Counted from the stretch's first letter, positions 46,330 through 58,490 are shown. The stretch is 64,000 bases of DNA from Sphaerolaimus hirsutus (GCA_964036195.1 OZ038457.1:496001-560000); one strand, 5' to 3'. Notes: generated by a model not told the origin, from the letters alone. A program made the numbers and translations.

Positions 46330-46783
46330 TATAAAAACAACGCCACACAAAAACTTAATTAATTACCCCACAGTCCGCCATAGTCCGCGATTCCAATCAT
46401 AAATTATGCACTACTTGTGTAGAAATTCCCCAAGGAGTTATTCAAGCAGATATATTCCAGTGACTTTGGTACACCTTGTATGCGTCGTTAATGCTGGATG
46501 TGTGCCAATGATTTAATGCATGAGATTCAAAAAATCATTGCTGTTTTGACATTTTACGTTAATGTATTCACAACAAATATTTTTGTCATATTTTCATAAA
46601 AATATTTAGCATGCTCTAGTTATTATTGGCACGTTTCCAATACACGACGGTAATAACTGCAGGGTGTCATGTCAGTAGAGTACACCTAGGTATATGCTTT
46701 TTGCAACATTATATTTTGTATCGATTGCTCAATAAATTTATATGCTTCTACTGTTTTAAGCAATAAATATTGTAGTAGTATTA
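46330..46783. other. Spacer, nothing recognised
   Basis: AT-rich. No gene and no paired repeat found. Confidence 0.3.
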
Positions 46784-46980
46784 AGTATACTCGGCGGACA
46801 GCACATCTAGTATGAAAACCTACCATAATTAAATGAATAAAATCTTGTGATAAAATTAATAATGAATTATTCCATAGTAAAAACAAAATATTATGATGAA
46901 AATCTGTATAATTGTTGGTTCATTATTCAGATGGGTTACGGTAGGTTTTCATACTAAGTTTGAGGTCCGCCGAGTATAGT
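46784..46980. mobile_element. ATACTCGGCGGAC MITE, copy 1
   Basis: TATACTCGGCGGAC and GTCCGCCGAGTATA ends, with CTAGTATGAAAACCTACC inverted just inside. About 195 bp. Copy 2 at 52936-53203. Confidence 0.75.
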
Positions 46981-47004
46981 TTTGTGTTAGTCTGGCAAAG
47001 AAAA

Positions 47005-47414
47005 TACCCTAAATCCTCGAATAAGACCCCAGGGGAGTTATTTTTTCGTCAGACGTTTTGGAGGGGGGAGTTATTCAAAGGGGGAGTTATTCGAGGGGGG
47101 GAGTTATTATTTCCTCAGGAAACTTGGACTTAATTCATTGTATGGATGCAGTATGTAAACTCGTGTAATTCATGTATTTCACTGTCCAACAACAACAAAA
47201 CAATGTGTATACACTGTATACACATTATGTATCTGCTGTTGCTACTATTCTTTTATAGTTTTGTATTGTATCCTTTTCATCAGAAGTAGGAGTTCTTTGA
47301 GAGGGGGGAGTTATTCAAGGGGGGGAGTTATTTTTTCCTCACCCCGCCAGCAGGGGGGACTTATTCAAGGGGGGGAGTTATTCGAGGGGGGGTCTTATTC
47401 GAGGATTTGCGGTA
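47005..47414. mobile_element. TACCGTA-type element, CGAATAAGACC subfamily
   Basis: TACCCTAAATCCTCGAATAA and TTCGAGGATTTGCGGTA ends with GGGGGAGTTATTCGAGG words. Same plan as the AAATACC subfamily, with both the end and the word changed. Confidence 0.85.
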
Positions 47415-47440
47415 GTATGCAAACTTTCTATGGCCACAAC

Positions 47441-47855
47441 AAGGGCGTCAAAAAAATTTTTTTACGGAAAACGGAAACGGATAAATTTGTGCACTTACCG
47501 GAAAACAGAAACACGACAAACATTTCAGCGGCCGGAAAATAGAGAACAGGGCCGGAAAAACGGAAAGGGAAAAATGAAATTTCCACGGAGATGGTAAAAA
47601 TTGCTGAAATTTTGATGGAAAATGGAAAAATTTTTCACATAATTGAAAAACTGCATGCATGTTTACCAGTTTGGCTGAAACAGAAAACAAACAGTTGAGC
47701 CGAAAAAAGGGAATGTGGGGCGGAAATACAGAAAATTGAGCTGGAAAATGGAAAATAAGCTGGAAAAACGGAAATGGAAAAAATTATAGTGGCCGGAAAA
47801 CGGAATGGAAAATGGGAAAAAAATTGCCTGCAGGAAACGGAAATTTGACACCCCA
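47441..47855. mobile_element. hAT-like word element, word ACGGAA, longer copy
   Basis: AAGGGCGTCAAA and TTTGACACCCCA ends are flanked by an exact 8-bp duplication GCCACAAC (47433-47440 and 47856-47863). GGAAAACGGAAAC words throughout. Confidence 0.9.
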
Positions 47856-48179
47856 GCCACAACAAGTAAGTAAATAGGTAATTAAATAGGTAAGTACCTA
47901 CCTAGTTATTTGACTGTGCCTGAACTGTGCATGCAGCTGTGTAAAGCTGCTTTACATCATAAATATTTCAATAACCTTGTAATTGTTTCTAATTGCAATA
48001 CACTAGCGGCCAGAATAGTTGAGACTCTCCACCGTTGTCCCATAAGGGAAATTTGTTCAGGTGAGGTCCGACTGTGTTCACGTGCACGTCACTCCTCAAC
48101 CGCTGAGCAAAAATAGTTGATATTTAAATATAATGTAATTTTATGTCGGGGCTAACGTGAAAGTTGATGGCATCTTTCT

Positions 48180-50031
48180 AAACACCTTCCCGGACAAGTT
48201 CACCACCCAATTTTTTATTTTACTCTTGATGCAATATCTGCGCCTATGGGGGGATTAAAGAGCTGAAAATTTGTATATATATAGTTTCAACAATCCCCTA
48301 CTCCGCATCAATGGGGGGAGGCACGGCGACGAACTACAGGGAGGGTCGCCGTATATGCAACATTTTTTCCCGGCGTTTTTAGTGTCCCAAACAAGTTCGC
48401 CACCCACTTGATTGGCTGCACTACGGGGGCCATATCTCCTGCTGCGGGGGGGTTAAAAAGCTGAAATTTGGGGGATGTCTTGACAACACCCCCCTCACTA
48501 TTCACCGGTGGGACGACCGCCGGCGACCAACTACAGCATCGGTCGCTGTGTTTAAAGTTTTTTTTTTTTAAACGACCCGAGTGTCCCACACAAGTTCACC
48601 ACCCGATTGCGTTTTAAAAAGTGAATGGTTTAGACTTTAAAGAAAAATTAAAGTTGTTGAAAGCAGTCCACCACCTTTTTTAAATGCTTTGGTTGATTAA
48701 AAATGTGAAGCCAGACACCATTGGGACCCACAATCCTGACCCCAGAAACTAAACACAAATCCTGATCCCAAATAATTATAAAAAATTTCATCAAACATTT
48801 GAAAAAAGCTATTCAGACCCTGAACTAGTCCTGATCCCAATCTTGAATAATTCAAAAAGTATCCAATATGAAAAATTTGAATGAAAAACTATCCAGAATG
48901 ACCCCCACCCCAATACCGCACACAGACCCCAGTCACGATCCCTATCTCAAATAAATAAAAAAATCCCGATATGAAAAAATATATGATCCCAGACAACCCT
49001 CCAGTAACGATCCCAATTCCAGAAGAAAAATTATATCCAGTTTGAACCCTAGATCTCCTGATCGAATTTTTCTCTGTAGGCACTGGCAAACTTGAATGGG
49101 ACACTCACCCCCTCCCTAAATGGCAGACAAAAAATTCACTTTACACCAAATTTTTGTTTCACAATTGAAAAGTTGGTTTACAAAGTCCCATAGAGGAGTG
49201 TTTAAGGTTCAATATTGCGTAAACAACATAACCTCTAAAATGCCTCCATAATGAAATTTATTTGGGGTGAATGAAAAAATGAAAATTTTGGCAAATTTTG
49301 TTCCTGTGGTGATGTCATTATGATGTCATAAAATTCACCCCAAATAAATTTCTTTATTGGGGCATTTTAGAGGTTATGTTGTTTACGCAATATTGAACCT
49401 TAAACACTTCTCTATGGGACTTTGTAAACCAACTTTTAAAGTGTGAACCAAAAATTTGGTTTAAAGTGAAATTTTCAGTCTGCTGTTTATGGGACAGGGT
49501 GGGTGCCCTACTGAAAAAAATTTTATGAGCAGAACTAGGGTTCAAATCTGATTCAATTTTATATCAGGTATGTTCTCACAACATTTTTTTGTAATGCAGT
49601 TGGGTGGCAAACTTGTTTCTGACACTTGGGCTGTTCTTAAAAAAATTTATCAACTTTATATGCAGTGACCCATGCTTTAGTGAGTCGTCGGCAGCCGCCC
49701 CACTGGTGTATTGTGAGGGGGGTTGTTGGCAAGACATCCCCCAAATTTCAGCTCTCTACCGCCCTCACAGCTGGAGATATAGCCTTCAAAGTGTAGCTTA
49801 TCAAGTGGGTGGTGAACTTGCTTGGGACACCAAAAACGTCACAAAAATTGTTGCATATAGGGCGACCCACCCTGTAGTGAGTCGCCGCACCTCCCCCCAT
49901 TGTTGGGGGGTAAGGGGGTCTCACAACTTTATATATACAAAGTTACAGCCTTATAACACCCCCATGGACGGAGATATTGCGTTCGAAGTGAAATAAAAAA
50001 ATGGGTGGTGAACTTGTCCGGGAAGGTGTTT
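48180..50031. mobile_element. Foldback element Y, word CAAGTTCACCACCC
   Basis: AAACACCTTCCCGG and inverse at the ends (possibly extended by GGCATC outside). The word CAAGTTCACCACCC occurs at 48195, 48392 (one change) and 48591, and its inverse at 49807 and 50003. It shares the phrase GGGTCGCCGTATA and core CCTCTAAAATGCCT with element X. A GGGATC-word fragment lies at 48720-49050. Confidence 0.85.
49127..49478. repeat. Central palindrome of element Y
   Basis: Arms of about 150 bp (AAAATTCACTTTACACCAAA and inverse) with the CCTCTAAAATGCCT core and a spacer with GATGTCATTATGATGTCAT. Confidence 0.85.
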
Positions 50032-50958
50032 ATGATGCCCCTGACCCAAGATATGGTGGGTCTGAAAAAAAGTAAATTTTTCTTTAAAAAATTGGGTGTC
50101 GCCCAGAAATAACAAAATTTGCATATCAATAACTTGTTCATTTGTCAACCGATTTTTGTCAATCGACTTTTAAAATGATCACAAATGATTGGAGAGTTCA
50201 TTTTTGAGGTCAAATCGGTGATGTAGAATTGTGCATACCTATATCTATTTGGGCCGGCGTTTATTGATAAGGATGAAAGGCAGAAGTTTGAAGTGCTATA
50301 ACTTTTGATTGGTAAGAGATATCGATCTGATTTTTTTGGTATTGTGTTTATCTCAATCAAGAGTATACGATAGCATGTGCAGAAATTTTTTTGTTTGTGT
50401 TGAAAAATGGGTCAAATCGGCATACGATATTCATACATCACAAATCTGACGTCAAAAATGGAATCTTCAGGTTCTCCCGATCATTGTAAGAGTTGAATGA
50501 TCCAAATCAGCCCAGAAATAGCCAAGTTATTAAGCTTCATAGTCAATCACCCAAATTGGCCAGATTTTTTATTTTTTATTGACCATCTTTTTATAGACCC
50601 TTTTATCTAGTCACTGGGGGATTATTCAAGCAAACAAACATTTTTAGCCATAGTCCCGACCTGAAAACCCAACATACTCATACGGCATCAAAATTGGGCC
50701 AAGGACAAGCGACTGAGAAGCAACAAAAGTGTGGTGGAAGTGAAAAGTGAAGTGTGGTGAAAAGTCTCAACTATTCTGGCCGCTAGTGTATTACCAATGC
50801 TTTTACATGCATTTATGCAATTGTAAACTTCTAATCATTACTCATGTGTTGCATAATCAGTCTGTGGGAAATTTCAAGATCCACTGGAAACTGTTCATTT
50901 TAATGCACCATTACCCTACAATGGACCAATATTTTATACATTAATATCTCAACACGAA

Positions 50959-51325
50959 TACCGTATATCCTCAAGTAAGTCCCCCAGGGAGTTATTTTTA
51001 GATCAGGAGTTTTTAAGGGGGGAGTTATTCGAGAGAGGGGGGAGGTTATTCGAGGGGAGTTATTTTTTCGTCAGAATTTTCAGTAAAAGTATGATTAACA
51101 AATGGGGTAATGGTGATAACATAAATCATTTGTCGGGATACAAAATTCACAATTCAAGCGCTGAAATCAATCTTAGTGAACTCTAGCTGCAAAATACTAC
51201 ATATATTGAAATACATATTAAACACATAAAACGTTTTTTGAAAATGTGATATGTTGTGAAATGTTTTCTACCCATAAAGTAGGGGGGAGTTATTTGAGGG
51301 GGGACTTATTCGAGGATATACAGTA
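50959..51325. mobile_element. TACCGTA-type element, CTTATTCGAGG subfamily
   Basis: TACCGTATATCCTCAAGTAA and TTCGAGGATATACAGTA ends, with GGGGAGTTATTCGAG words. Related to 47005 and 62025. Confidence 0.8.
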
Positions 51326-51635
51326 TGTTCACTCGGTGGACTTGATACCCTGCATGCAGTGCTGCACTTGCAATTTATTCATGTCTCATGTTGTAAGCGA
51401 GCCAATGATAATGAAATCATGCGATTTTTGTAAAAATGTGACAAAATCATTGATGTGAATACGTTTATTTAAAATATCAGCAATATTTTTTTTCTATCTT
51501 TTTAATGAAAATTGCATGCGTTAAGTATCGATGCCATGCTTCCAGCGTGAACCGCGTGTGAAGCAAGGTGCAAAGTCACTGAGACATAAATTAGTACATC
51601 GCCAGAGAAAATACTACACGTCTTATTTCTTCCAG

Positions 51636-51788
51636 ACACTTTATGACCAAACCCAAAATGGATTACCGCACCAATAATAATAATAACAACAAAAATAATA
51701 AGCCAAATGGCGAGCAGACGGCCTACGACTTTCTGTTGCTGTCGGTGGTGTCCGGCAACGGCTCCGACGCGGGCAGCACCACGAGCAT
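51636..51788 (+). CDS. Exon of a plus-strand gene, Asn-rich (unidentified)
   Basis: A strong acceptor CGTCTTATTTCTTCCAG ends at 51635. The frame reads HFMTKPKMDYRT, an Asn/Lys run, then NGEQTAYDFLLLSVVSGNGS and DAGSTTS. Donor GTGTGT begins at 51789 and leaves two bases, AT. The next island at 53413 begins with T and continues the frame as Ile. The Asn run (AATAAT/AAC) is a flexible low-complexity segment. The incoming phase (two bases needed from the previous exon) does not fit 43743-43825 directly, so at least one exon between is missing or diverged. Confidence 0.6.
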
Positions 51789-51789
51789 G

Positions 51790-52515
51790 TGTGGGTTCTG
51801 GGTGAACGGTGACTGTGTGACTGGGTTCAATGGGTTCTCGTGGGTCACATGGTATTGGAGAGGCCTGGCCACTTTACATCCCGGACAGTTTACATTCTTC
51901 CACAAAGCGACAGTTTACATCCTATGACGCATTCTGTGGGAAATTGTGTTGTCTGTTGTGCGTACTTGAAGATTTTCATTTCGGTTTCAATTCATTTCCC
52001 ACTTGCCACACAAATCGAATTCCGGTGCATGCCAATAGCTTTGTGGAGCCATGGACTTTTCATAAATTTTCACGTCTTTTGCATGACCATGACCCTTGAA
52101 TGTAAAGTGTGTTAAAAGTTCGGGATGATACATTTTTTACATGATGTTAACAGGCGCGGTACTCTGGAATGTAAAGTGTCCAAATACAGAGAATGTGAAC
52201 TGTCCAGGATGTGAAGTGACGCTAGCTCGTATTGGATTGGGTGTTTTTTTTTGTTTTAGAAGGTTTTCTTGTGTTGGCTTTTATTGTCCGTTTTTTTATC
52301 GCCTTAATCTCACTGCTTACGTGACCGATTGCTTGTGTTAACATATTGTTTATGTTATTTTTTAATCGTCTGCCAGAAAACCTGATGCAAAAACCTAATC
52401 TCAGCCCTGAACCCAAAATCCCAATAACCCACCTGAACCCAGTAACCCAGTAAGGCATTATTAACCGTGCACCCAGCACCCACTCTCCCAGCCCGGAGCA
52501 CTGGGCAACACAAAC
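51790..52515. repeat. Two interleaved word arrays next to the exon border
   Basis: GGGTTCTGGGTGAAC words at 51791-51845 return inverted as TGAACCCAGTAACCCAG at 52400-52480. Between them TTTACATCCCGGACAG words (51870-51930) return inverted as GAATGTGAACTGTCCAGGAT (52190-52215). This is probably one word element nested in another, directly at the donor of the exon ending 51788. Confidence 0.6.
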
Positions 52516-52935
52516 TGTTTTAATGAACCATGTATACACTTCGTTAGCGATTTTATTCGCCCTGTGTTCCTGTATAGTTTTGGCCGTCACAGCTTACTGT
52601 TGGCAGGTTGCCAGTATAGTTGTTCAATGTATTTACATTTACTTGAATCGTGTGTATACTCATATGCTGAATAAATATATTTATGGTATTTTCCCAAAAA
52701 ATTCTGCATTCAGTTTCTAACGTTTCTAGTATTTGTGATGTTCAAAACAATTTTTATTGAAACAACTTTTAACTGATTGACCATCTATGTAAATATGTTG
52801 AGGAAAATCATGAACTTTTCCAAAATGATGAACTCTTGAAAAAAGGTACTTTTGACATTTTTAATCATACAATATCAGTACATTTTCAGGAGTAAGAAGT
52901 TAATGTGTTCCATTTTAGTTTTCTTTTGAGTCGAA
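52516..52935. other. Spacer, nothing recognised
   Basis: AT-rich. No splice-bounded frame and no paired repeat seen. Confidence 0.3.
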
Positions 52936-53203
52936 GGTATACTCGGCGGACCGCAAAGTATGCGCCCAAAATAATTTATGTCTTGGTCTATAACGCGCGA
53001 GCTGGATACTTATGTATGCACTTTCACAAAAAGAAAAATATTTAAAAAAAGAAAAAGGCGGAGTCGCGTGCAAACGAGGAATGTTTTTTCCCGTCATGAT
53101 TTTTTCTTTTTTTCTGGAATTATATTTATTTTATTTATGATGACGTCATGATGGACTGTTTCCTTCATAAAAATGCACAGCGTGCGTTCCGCCGAGTATA
53201 AAA
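52936..53203. mobile_element. ATACTCGGCGGAC MITE, copy 2
   Basis: GTATACTCGGCGGACCGC and the inverse GCGTTCCGCCGAGTATA. The interior differs from copy 1. Similar single ends lie near 10329 and 10787. Confidence 0.65.
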
Positions 53204-53412
53204 AATATACATTAAGAGTGTTAAATGCAAAAGTGACGCCTCTCGTCAAAAGTGTTTTTTTACTTTTCCCTGGGTAAAAATTTTGCCTCATAGATTGGCA
53301 GCGAGTTTATTAAAAAATCTTATTTCCTGGTTGAGTTCCATATACCATTCAAAAAGTTGGGTCATTAAACAACTCTGGTTGCAAAGAGGCACAATTTCGA
53401 GATGTCGCCCAG

Positions 53413-53512
53413 TCCCCTGTCCAGTTCCAGTAGCACCCAGAGGATTATGAGTTTGATTGGCGCCATGGCGCCGCCGATGGCCTTTCCTGGATTTGGAAGG
53501 GCACTTTGGATG
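53413..53512 (+). CDS. Exon of a plus-strand gene, Ser-rich (unidentified)
   Basis: After GTCGCCCAG, T plus 33 codons read PLSSSSSTQRIMSLIGAMAP then PMAFPGFGRALWM, before a donor-like GTTTGT at 53513. The single T completes Ile with the AT from 51636-51788. It ends in phase 0, matching the start of the exon-like frame at 56904. The acceptor pyrimidine tract is weak. Product unknown. Confidence 0.45.
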
Positions 53513-53589
53513 GTTTGTTTTTTATTTTTTGTTAATTTTTTTTGTGGGAATTTTAGGGTATAAAATTCATCATCGTTTGAGCGTGCTGT

Positions 53590-53900
53590 TACCGTAATTC
53601 TTCGATTTTATTGACGTGTTCATTCACATTGGCGTGCTCGTTTATATTGTCGGGTCGGGTGTGTGGGGCATCCGAAGAATACATTGCCATGTTCAAATAC
53701 GTTGGCGTATGAAAATATCGATCTGCAAAGTTATCTGAAATATCCCTTTATGTTTGCCGCTCTAAGAGTCCAACAACGCTACCTCTGCGACAATTGACTT
53801 AATTTATGATGAATGAGCAGAGTTTTCATTAAACATGTTCCACATTCATATTTACTTAAGAATCATTCGGGGGAATCATTCGAGTAAATACGATAGTTTA
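53590..53900. mobile_element. Diverged TACCGTA-type element, ATTGGCGTG words
   Basis: TTACCGTAATTCTTCGAT at 53589 and TCGAGTAAATACGATAG at 53879-53896 are imperfect inverted ends. The left arm repeats CATTGGCGTGCTCG-like words. Confidence 0.5.
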
Positions 53901-54668
53901 CGTCTATCATTTACAAATTTGGTACCCAATTATATTATATGTGAGTTTACTTTTCACTAGTGAGTTTACTTGTCACTTATCACTTCTCTTGTCGTCCTTA
54001 GAGCATAGTACACTCACTATATAAAAGGTAAATATAGTTGGTGAATGTGATTCTTTCAGAAAATTGGTGAGCACTACTGAATTCATAAGCTATGTTGCCT
54101 AAGTTCCCAGTGGTGTTCATTTTGATAAATACAAATTTTAATACGATCACATAGGTCTCTGTGTGGGGATTTAAAACCTGTAGTTTTTACATAATAGTAA
54201 TAATAATAATATTGGTATATTGCTTGATACGTTTTACCCAGATTATCGTGTCAATTTGATTAACTATGTAATAAATATATGTAGCCTAGTATAAATATAA
54301 TAGTATTTTACATGCCAATTTTAATTAGTGTATCCGGGCTTTATATTCAATAGCCCGCGTGAACTTTATGCCATGCCTCGATTCTCTGTATCGGTGATAA
54401 TCGACATTTTTTAAATGGCCCTGTTTCTTCATTGATGGTTACGTTTCTTTTCTAGGCGGATTGATTTTTTTTAAATCCCCAAAATAAGTGGGCATTCTTC
54501 GTGGAGCGTTTTGAAACATCTCGTATTTTCGAACTTTTCTTACTACCGATTTCCTAGAAATAGCCCCGCTTGAATTAACCCCCCACGAGATATCCCCAGG
54601 TGTTTTCGAGCTGAGGGAAAAATAACCCCCCCCTCGCAATGCCCCCCTATCTGGAATGACATGCCATG
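53901..54668. other. Spacer with one half-element
   Basis: At 54543-54665 a lone left end (ACCGATTTCCTAGAAATAG) with TTGAATTAACCCCCC words is seen. The rest is AT-rich with ATAATAATAATAAT at about 54189. No gene. Confidence 0.35.
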
Positions 54669-55228
54669 TACCGTATTTCTCCGATCAAAGCACCCCGGGT
54701 GCTTTACAAAATTGGAGCAATTTTCAAACAACTTTTCAAGTGCCGTTTATAGCACCCTGGTGCAATGCAAATCACCGGGTGCTATACTATGTTTTCTTTG
54801 ATAGTGATAGATATACTTAAGTAATCATGCAATCCCACACCCCACTAATCTATGAACTCAAGTGCCACCACTTGAAGTTGCCCTGGTGAATTACACCAGA
54901 AGTGTTTGATTTCACCGCAGCACACAAATGAACGCCGCGTGCCATACGCAATTAGATACGAATATCTGTGCGAAAAGAACGCTGCGCGGCATTCTATGCA
55001 ATTAAATAGGCACACGTGTGCTAAACGCCACGCGCAATGCCAAAAAAGCGCAATGAAGCAGATGGTTTTCATTGCGACAATATTGTTTACGCTTATCTAC
55101 AGACAACCACCAAAATTTTTTTGGATGAAAAGTAAAGCACCCGGGTGCTTTACACGGAACATATTGCACAGCATAGCACCCCGGGAGCTTTGAACGGGGG
55201 GGGGTGCTTTGATCGGAGAAATACGGTA
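54669..55228. mobile_element. TACCGTA-type element, GATCAAAGCACC subfamily
   Basis: TACCGTATTTCTCCGATCAA and TTTGATCGGAGAAATACGGTA ends, with CACCCGGGTGCTTTAC words. The outer eight bases are those of the AAATACC subfamily while the inner word is replaced. Confidence 0.85.
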
Positions 55229-55272
55229 CATGTTGTGTTTATTGATGCCAGTTTGCATCACAGATACACATA

Positions 55273-55652
55273 TACCGTATTTCCACGAAATACCCCCAGG
55301 GGGTTTATTTTTTCAGAGTGGAAATTTTGAGGGGGGTATTTCGAGTAATTTCGAAGTTCATAGTAAAAAGTACACTTTTATATACACAAGACAGGTAATC
55401 AACGTGTCCAAATAGGGTATATTTGGACATTTCAACGTATATCGCTACAGAAACTAGTATATGTGTAGCTGCGATGCAAACTGCGACCAATGTACCTATA
55501 CATAATGTACACTGCATACATCATGTACATAATTCCAGACGGGAGGTATTTCGGGGGGGGGGGGGGGGTTTCTCCACAGCCCAAAAACACCTGGGGGTAT
55601 TTCGAGGGGGGGTGGGTTAATTCAAGGGGGGGTAAATCGAGGAAATACGGTA
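55273..55652. mobile_element. TACCGTA-type element, AAATACC subfamily
   Basis: TACCGTATTTCCACGAAATA and AATCGAGGAAATACGGTA ends. The interior CATACATCATGTACATAATT is the empty-site reference for the nest at 10115. Confidence 0.85.
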
Positions 55653-56903
55653 CGCTAATTTGTGTAGAGATATACCGATATACCTACCGTATTACCTCGA
55701 ATTATCCCCCCCCTTGAATTAACCCCCCCCCCCCCTCGAAATACCCCCCTAAAATTCGGCTGAGGAAATAATAACCCCCCCCCTCGAAATACCCCCTAAA
55801 ATTGAGTGTAAGGCCGGAATTAGAGCTCAGCGTCGATTCGACGTGAAATGATGACGTGAAATGTCGTCGTGAAATTAATTACACGAGTGTGGATCATGCT
55901 TCGGGTCTACAATTTTCTAAGGATAATATATGAATCAATACCTTAATCGTGTCCAATACTGAGTGTTATCAGTCACAACCAGGCTTGCAGCTCAATTCAC
56001 ACGTTCACACATTTTTATGTAACACACATAAATATTACCGACAAATACAGAAATTTTCGGTTGCTCATTATTTGTTTATTTTATCTGGGAGGTCAAATCG
56101 CGCCCCGAAAAATAACACAGTAATGGTGTTTCGGTATTAAAAAGCGATTCCCGCTAACACACAACAGGCGCACCGTAAAAAATTATTGTGTGAAACTTAT
56201 TTATGCTTACGCGATCGTGATTTGTCGGTTAAAAATTCACACACTGAGTAAAAATGACATTTTCGGTACAATGTTATTTTAACACCATAACAGGGAAAAG
56301 TGAAAATGTGTGAATTTCATATTTTTCGGCAGAAAAATGTGACATTTAGTGAAGGGACAGGGGGAAACGGAGGGCGAAAATGAACATGAATCTACTCTTA
56401 TGAATCATGAATGAACAGGTAACAAATGCACAGTTGTTAAAAGTACATTTAACGACCTAATTCCATTTGTAACCTATCAAATGCACACTTATTCTACTAA
56501 TTAAGAGTTAATTCATTAACTAATTAACTAAGAGTATCAATGACCTATGCACTAATTATCAGTACTAATGATTGCAATTGTAATGTGTCAAATTGCAATG
56601 TGATTAGATGCAAATGTGTAATTACCAGCTAGTATAGTGGCAATTAGAGCAGGAGTTAATTAGTAGTGCAATCATAGGCCTATAATTATTATACTTATTT
56701 GATAAACTGTGCAGTTGGTACGATTTACATGCACTTAATGATTATCTCCAGTGTATTCACTTCAAAGTGCATAAAATTAAATTAGTAATTACTCTTAATT
56801 AGACAATACTGGGTTTTGTTTATCAATCTACCTATACAATATGAAAATCTGTTATTTTTTATACTTATGGAAATCCAACATTTTTTACTGAATTTTTTTT
56901 CAG

Positions 56904-57062
56904 GGGACCACCCTGCATGCACTCGAGGGCCTCGCCACCTTTGATCACATATTTCTGCCGCCAATCCTACCCAAAAATGCCACATGCCCACCCACTTATC
57001 TATCATCGAAAATGCAGATCCCATTACAGCACAATGAAATGCCGTGTGCCCAAATTTTCCGA
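56904..57062 (+). CDS. Exon-like frame inside the TTCACACA element
   Basis: A strong acceptor (TTACTGAATTTTTTTTCAG, ending 56903) is followed by a phase-0 frame GTTLHALEGLATFDHIFLPP then ILPKNATC and a less protein-like tail. A donor-like GTGAAA begins at 57063. The phase agrees with the exon ending at 53512. Because it sits inside an element with an exact target duplication, it may be a captured exon fragment rather than part of the host gene. A 157-codon frame on the minus strand overlaps it and shows no known motif. Confidence 0.4.
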
Positions 57063-57539
57063 GTGAAAACAAAATGCTAATCCCATGAGAAAATACTTTT
57101 TGGGCCCAAATGGCATAGCAGATGGGTCTAATACTTTGTATAAGAGTATATAGACTTAGGTAGGTATGTAGATGGTAAAAACCCTGTTCTAACATTGTAC
57201 AGCCATTGTTTTTAAAATGTGTTCTCCACTGATCACAAACTGCAGCTTTTGTCATTTACATTCTCTTTACACTCCACATTGCATAATATTATCTTACAAA
57301 ACTTGAACTTCTACTTGAAATTCTACACTGTATTGAAAATATTTAGTTAATTTTCACACATTCACACAAGAAAAAACCCCCAAAAAGTGATGTGCAATTC
57401 ACACATGATTTTTTAACACACTGTTGAGGCACCGACAAATCACACACAAACAAATGAACGCATATGCGTCTGTGTGTTTTGTTTGACCCCTAAGAGAACC
57501 CGACTTTTCACACGTGCAATCGATACCGTTATTATTATG

Positions 57540-58490
57540 GCTGTATGGCCCGAGTCAACTCCCCCCTAAATAACAATGTCCCGAGTCATCAAATTAGCTG
57601 ATTCACTATACATTAAAAAGTAATTAGTTGATTCAGGGCACATGGGGTTGATTCAGGGCACATCACTCCACATGCGATATTTCCGTTCACACGCATGGCG
57701 TAACGCAGAAAAAGAAACCACAGAGGGGTCAAAGGATCAATGCCAATGCGGGTCACAAAAGTGAAACTTAAGTGAATGGCTAATGGGGGAATGGATTTGA
57801 CACACCTGAGGGCTGTTCTGGCGGCAGACCAAAGCAAAATATGGCCCAAATTAAACTAAATTATAAGTTTCAATGCCAGGTCCTATTCTGGGTCGCGTTC
57901 CGGGTCCAAAAAGTTTATAATTTATTATTTAATTTTTCAATGTCTGACCCGAAACGCGATCCGGAATTGGACCGGGATTCAAAATTTATATATTAGGGAT
58001 TTATTTGTAACACTACTTTACTGAATTAGTGTTCCAAATAAATACCCAGAATTGTAAATTCAATTCTGTGTCCAATTCCGGGTCAAATTCCAGTTCCAAA
58101 ATGTTTATAATTTTTTTCTTCATTTTTTCAATTTCAATTTCAATTCATTTTTCTTTTTATACTAGCCCACATTTTTTATTTTATGCAAACACTTGTTTAC
58201 TATCATATTATATGCACATGCTGGAATAAATATGCCATTTGTGATGATGTAATGCCAGTTTTATTTAAACAATGGGGTTGATGCCAATAAACAATGGGGC
58301 TACCGTTGGGTTATTTTGGGACACAATATGGGTGCGCGAGTCAATTCCACTTCTGAGTTGATTCGGGCACACTGTGTGTTGATTTGCTACACATGACTCT
58401 ACGGGGGTCAACATAGATGCAGGTTGATTTGGGACACATAGAAAGAGTTGATTCGGGCGGAGTTGATTCAGGCGCCTGTGAATCCTACAC
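57540..58490. repeat. GTTGATTCGGGCACA words
   Basis: GAGTTGATTCGGGCACA and variants repeat at 57620-57660 and 58335-58475, with inverse-like GGCCCGAGTCAACTCC at 57548-57563. CCGGGTCCAAAA words occupy 57880-58100. They look like two further word elements nested in the large one, ends unresolved. Confidence 0.5.

Larger units (their letters stand above)
48001..50790. mobile_element. Tc1-like element with nested insertion
   Basis: CACTAGCGGCCAGAATAGTT and its exact inverse, flanked by TA on both sides, the Tc1/mariner target. The TIR resembles Tc1-type ends. The interior from 50032 to 50760 shows no transposase frame I can read. Confidence 0.8.

Noticed and set aside
50032-50760. Possible Tc1 transposase remnant within the Tc1-like element
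   Set aside because: I could not find any DDE-type motif or a frame longer than about 70 codons there.
56782-57255. 157-codon minus-strand frame
   Set aside because: It overlaps the plus-strand exon-like frame inside a transposon, has no recognisable motif, and such a length can arise by chance in 64 kb.
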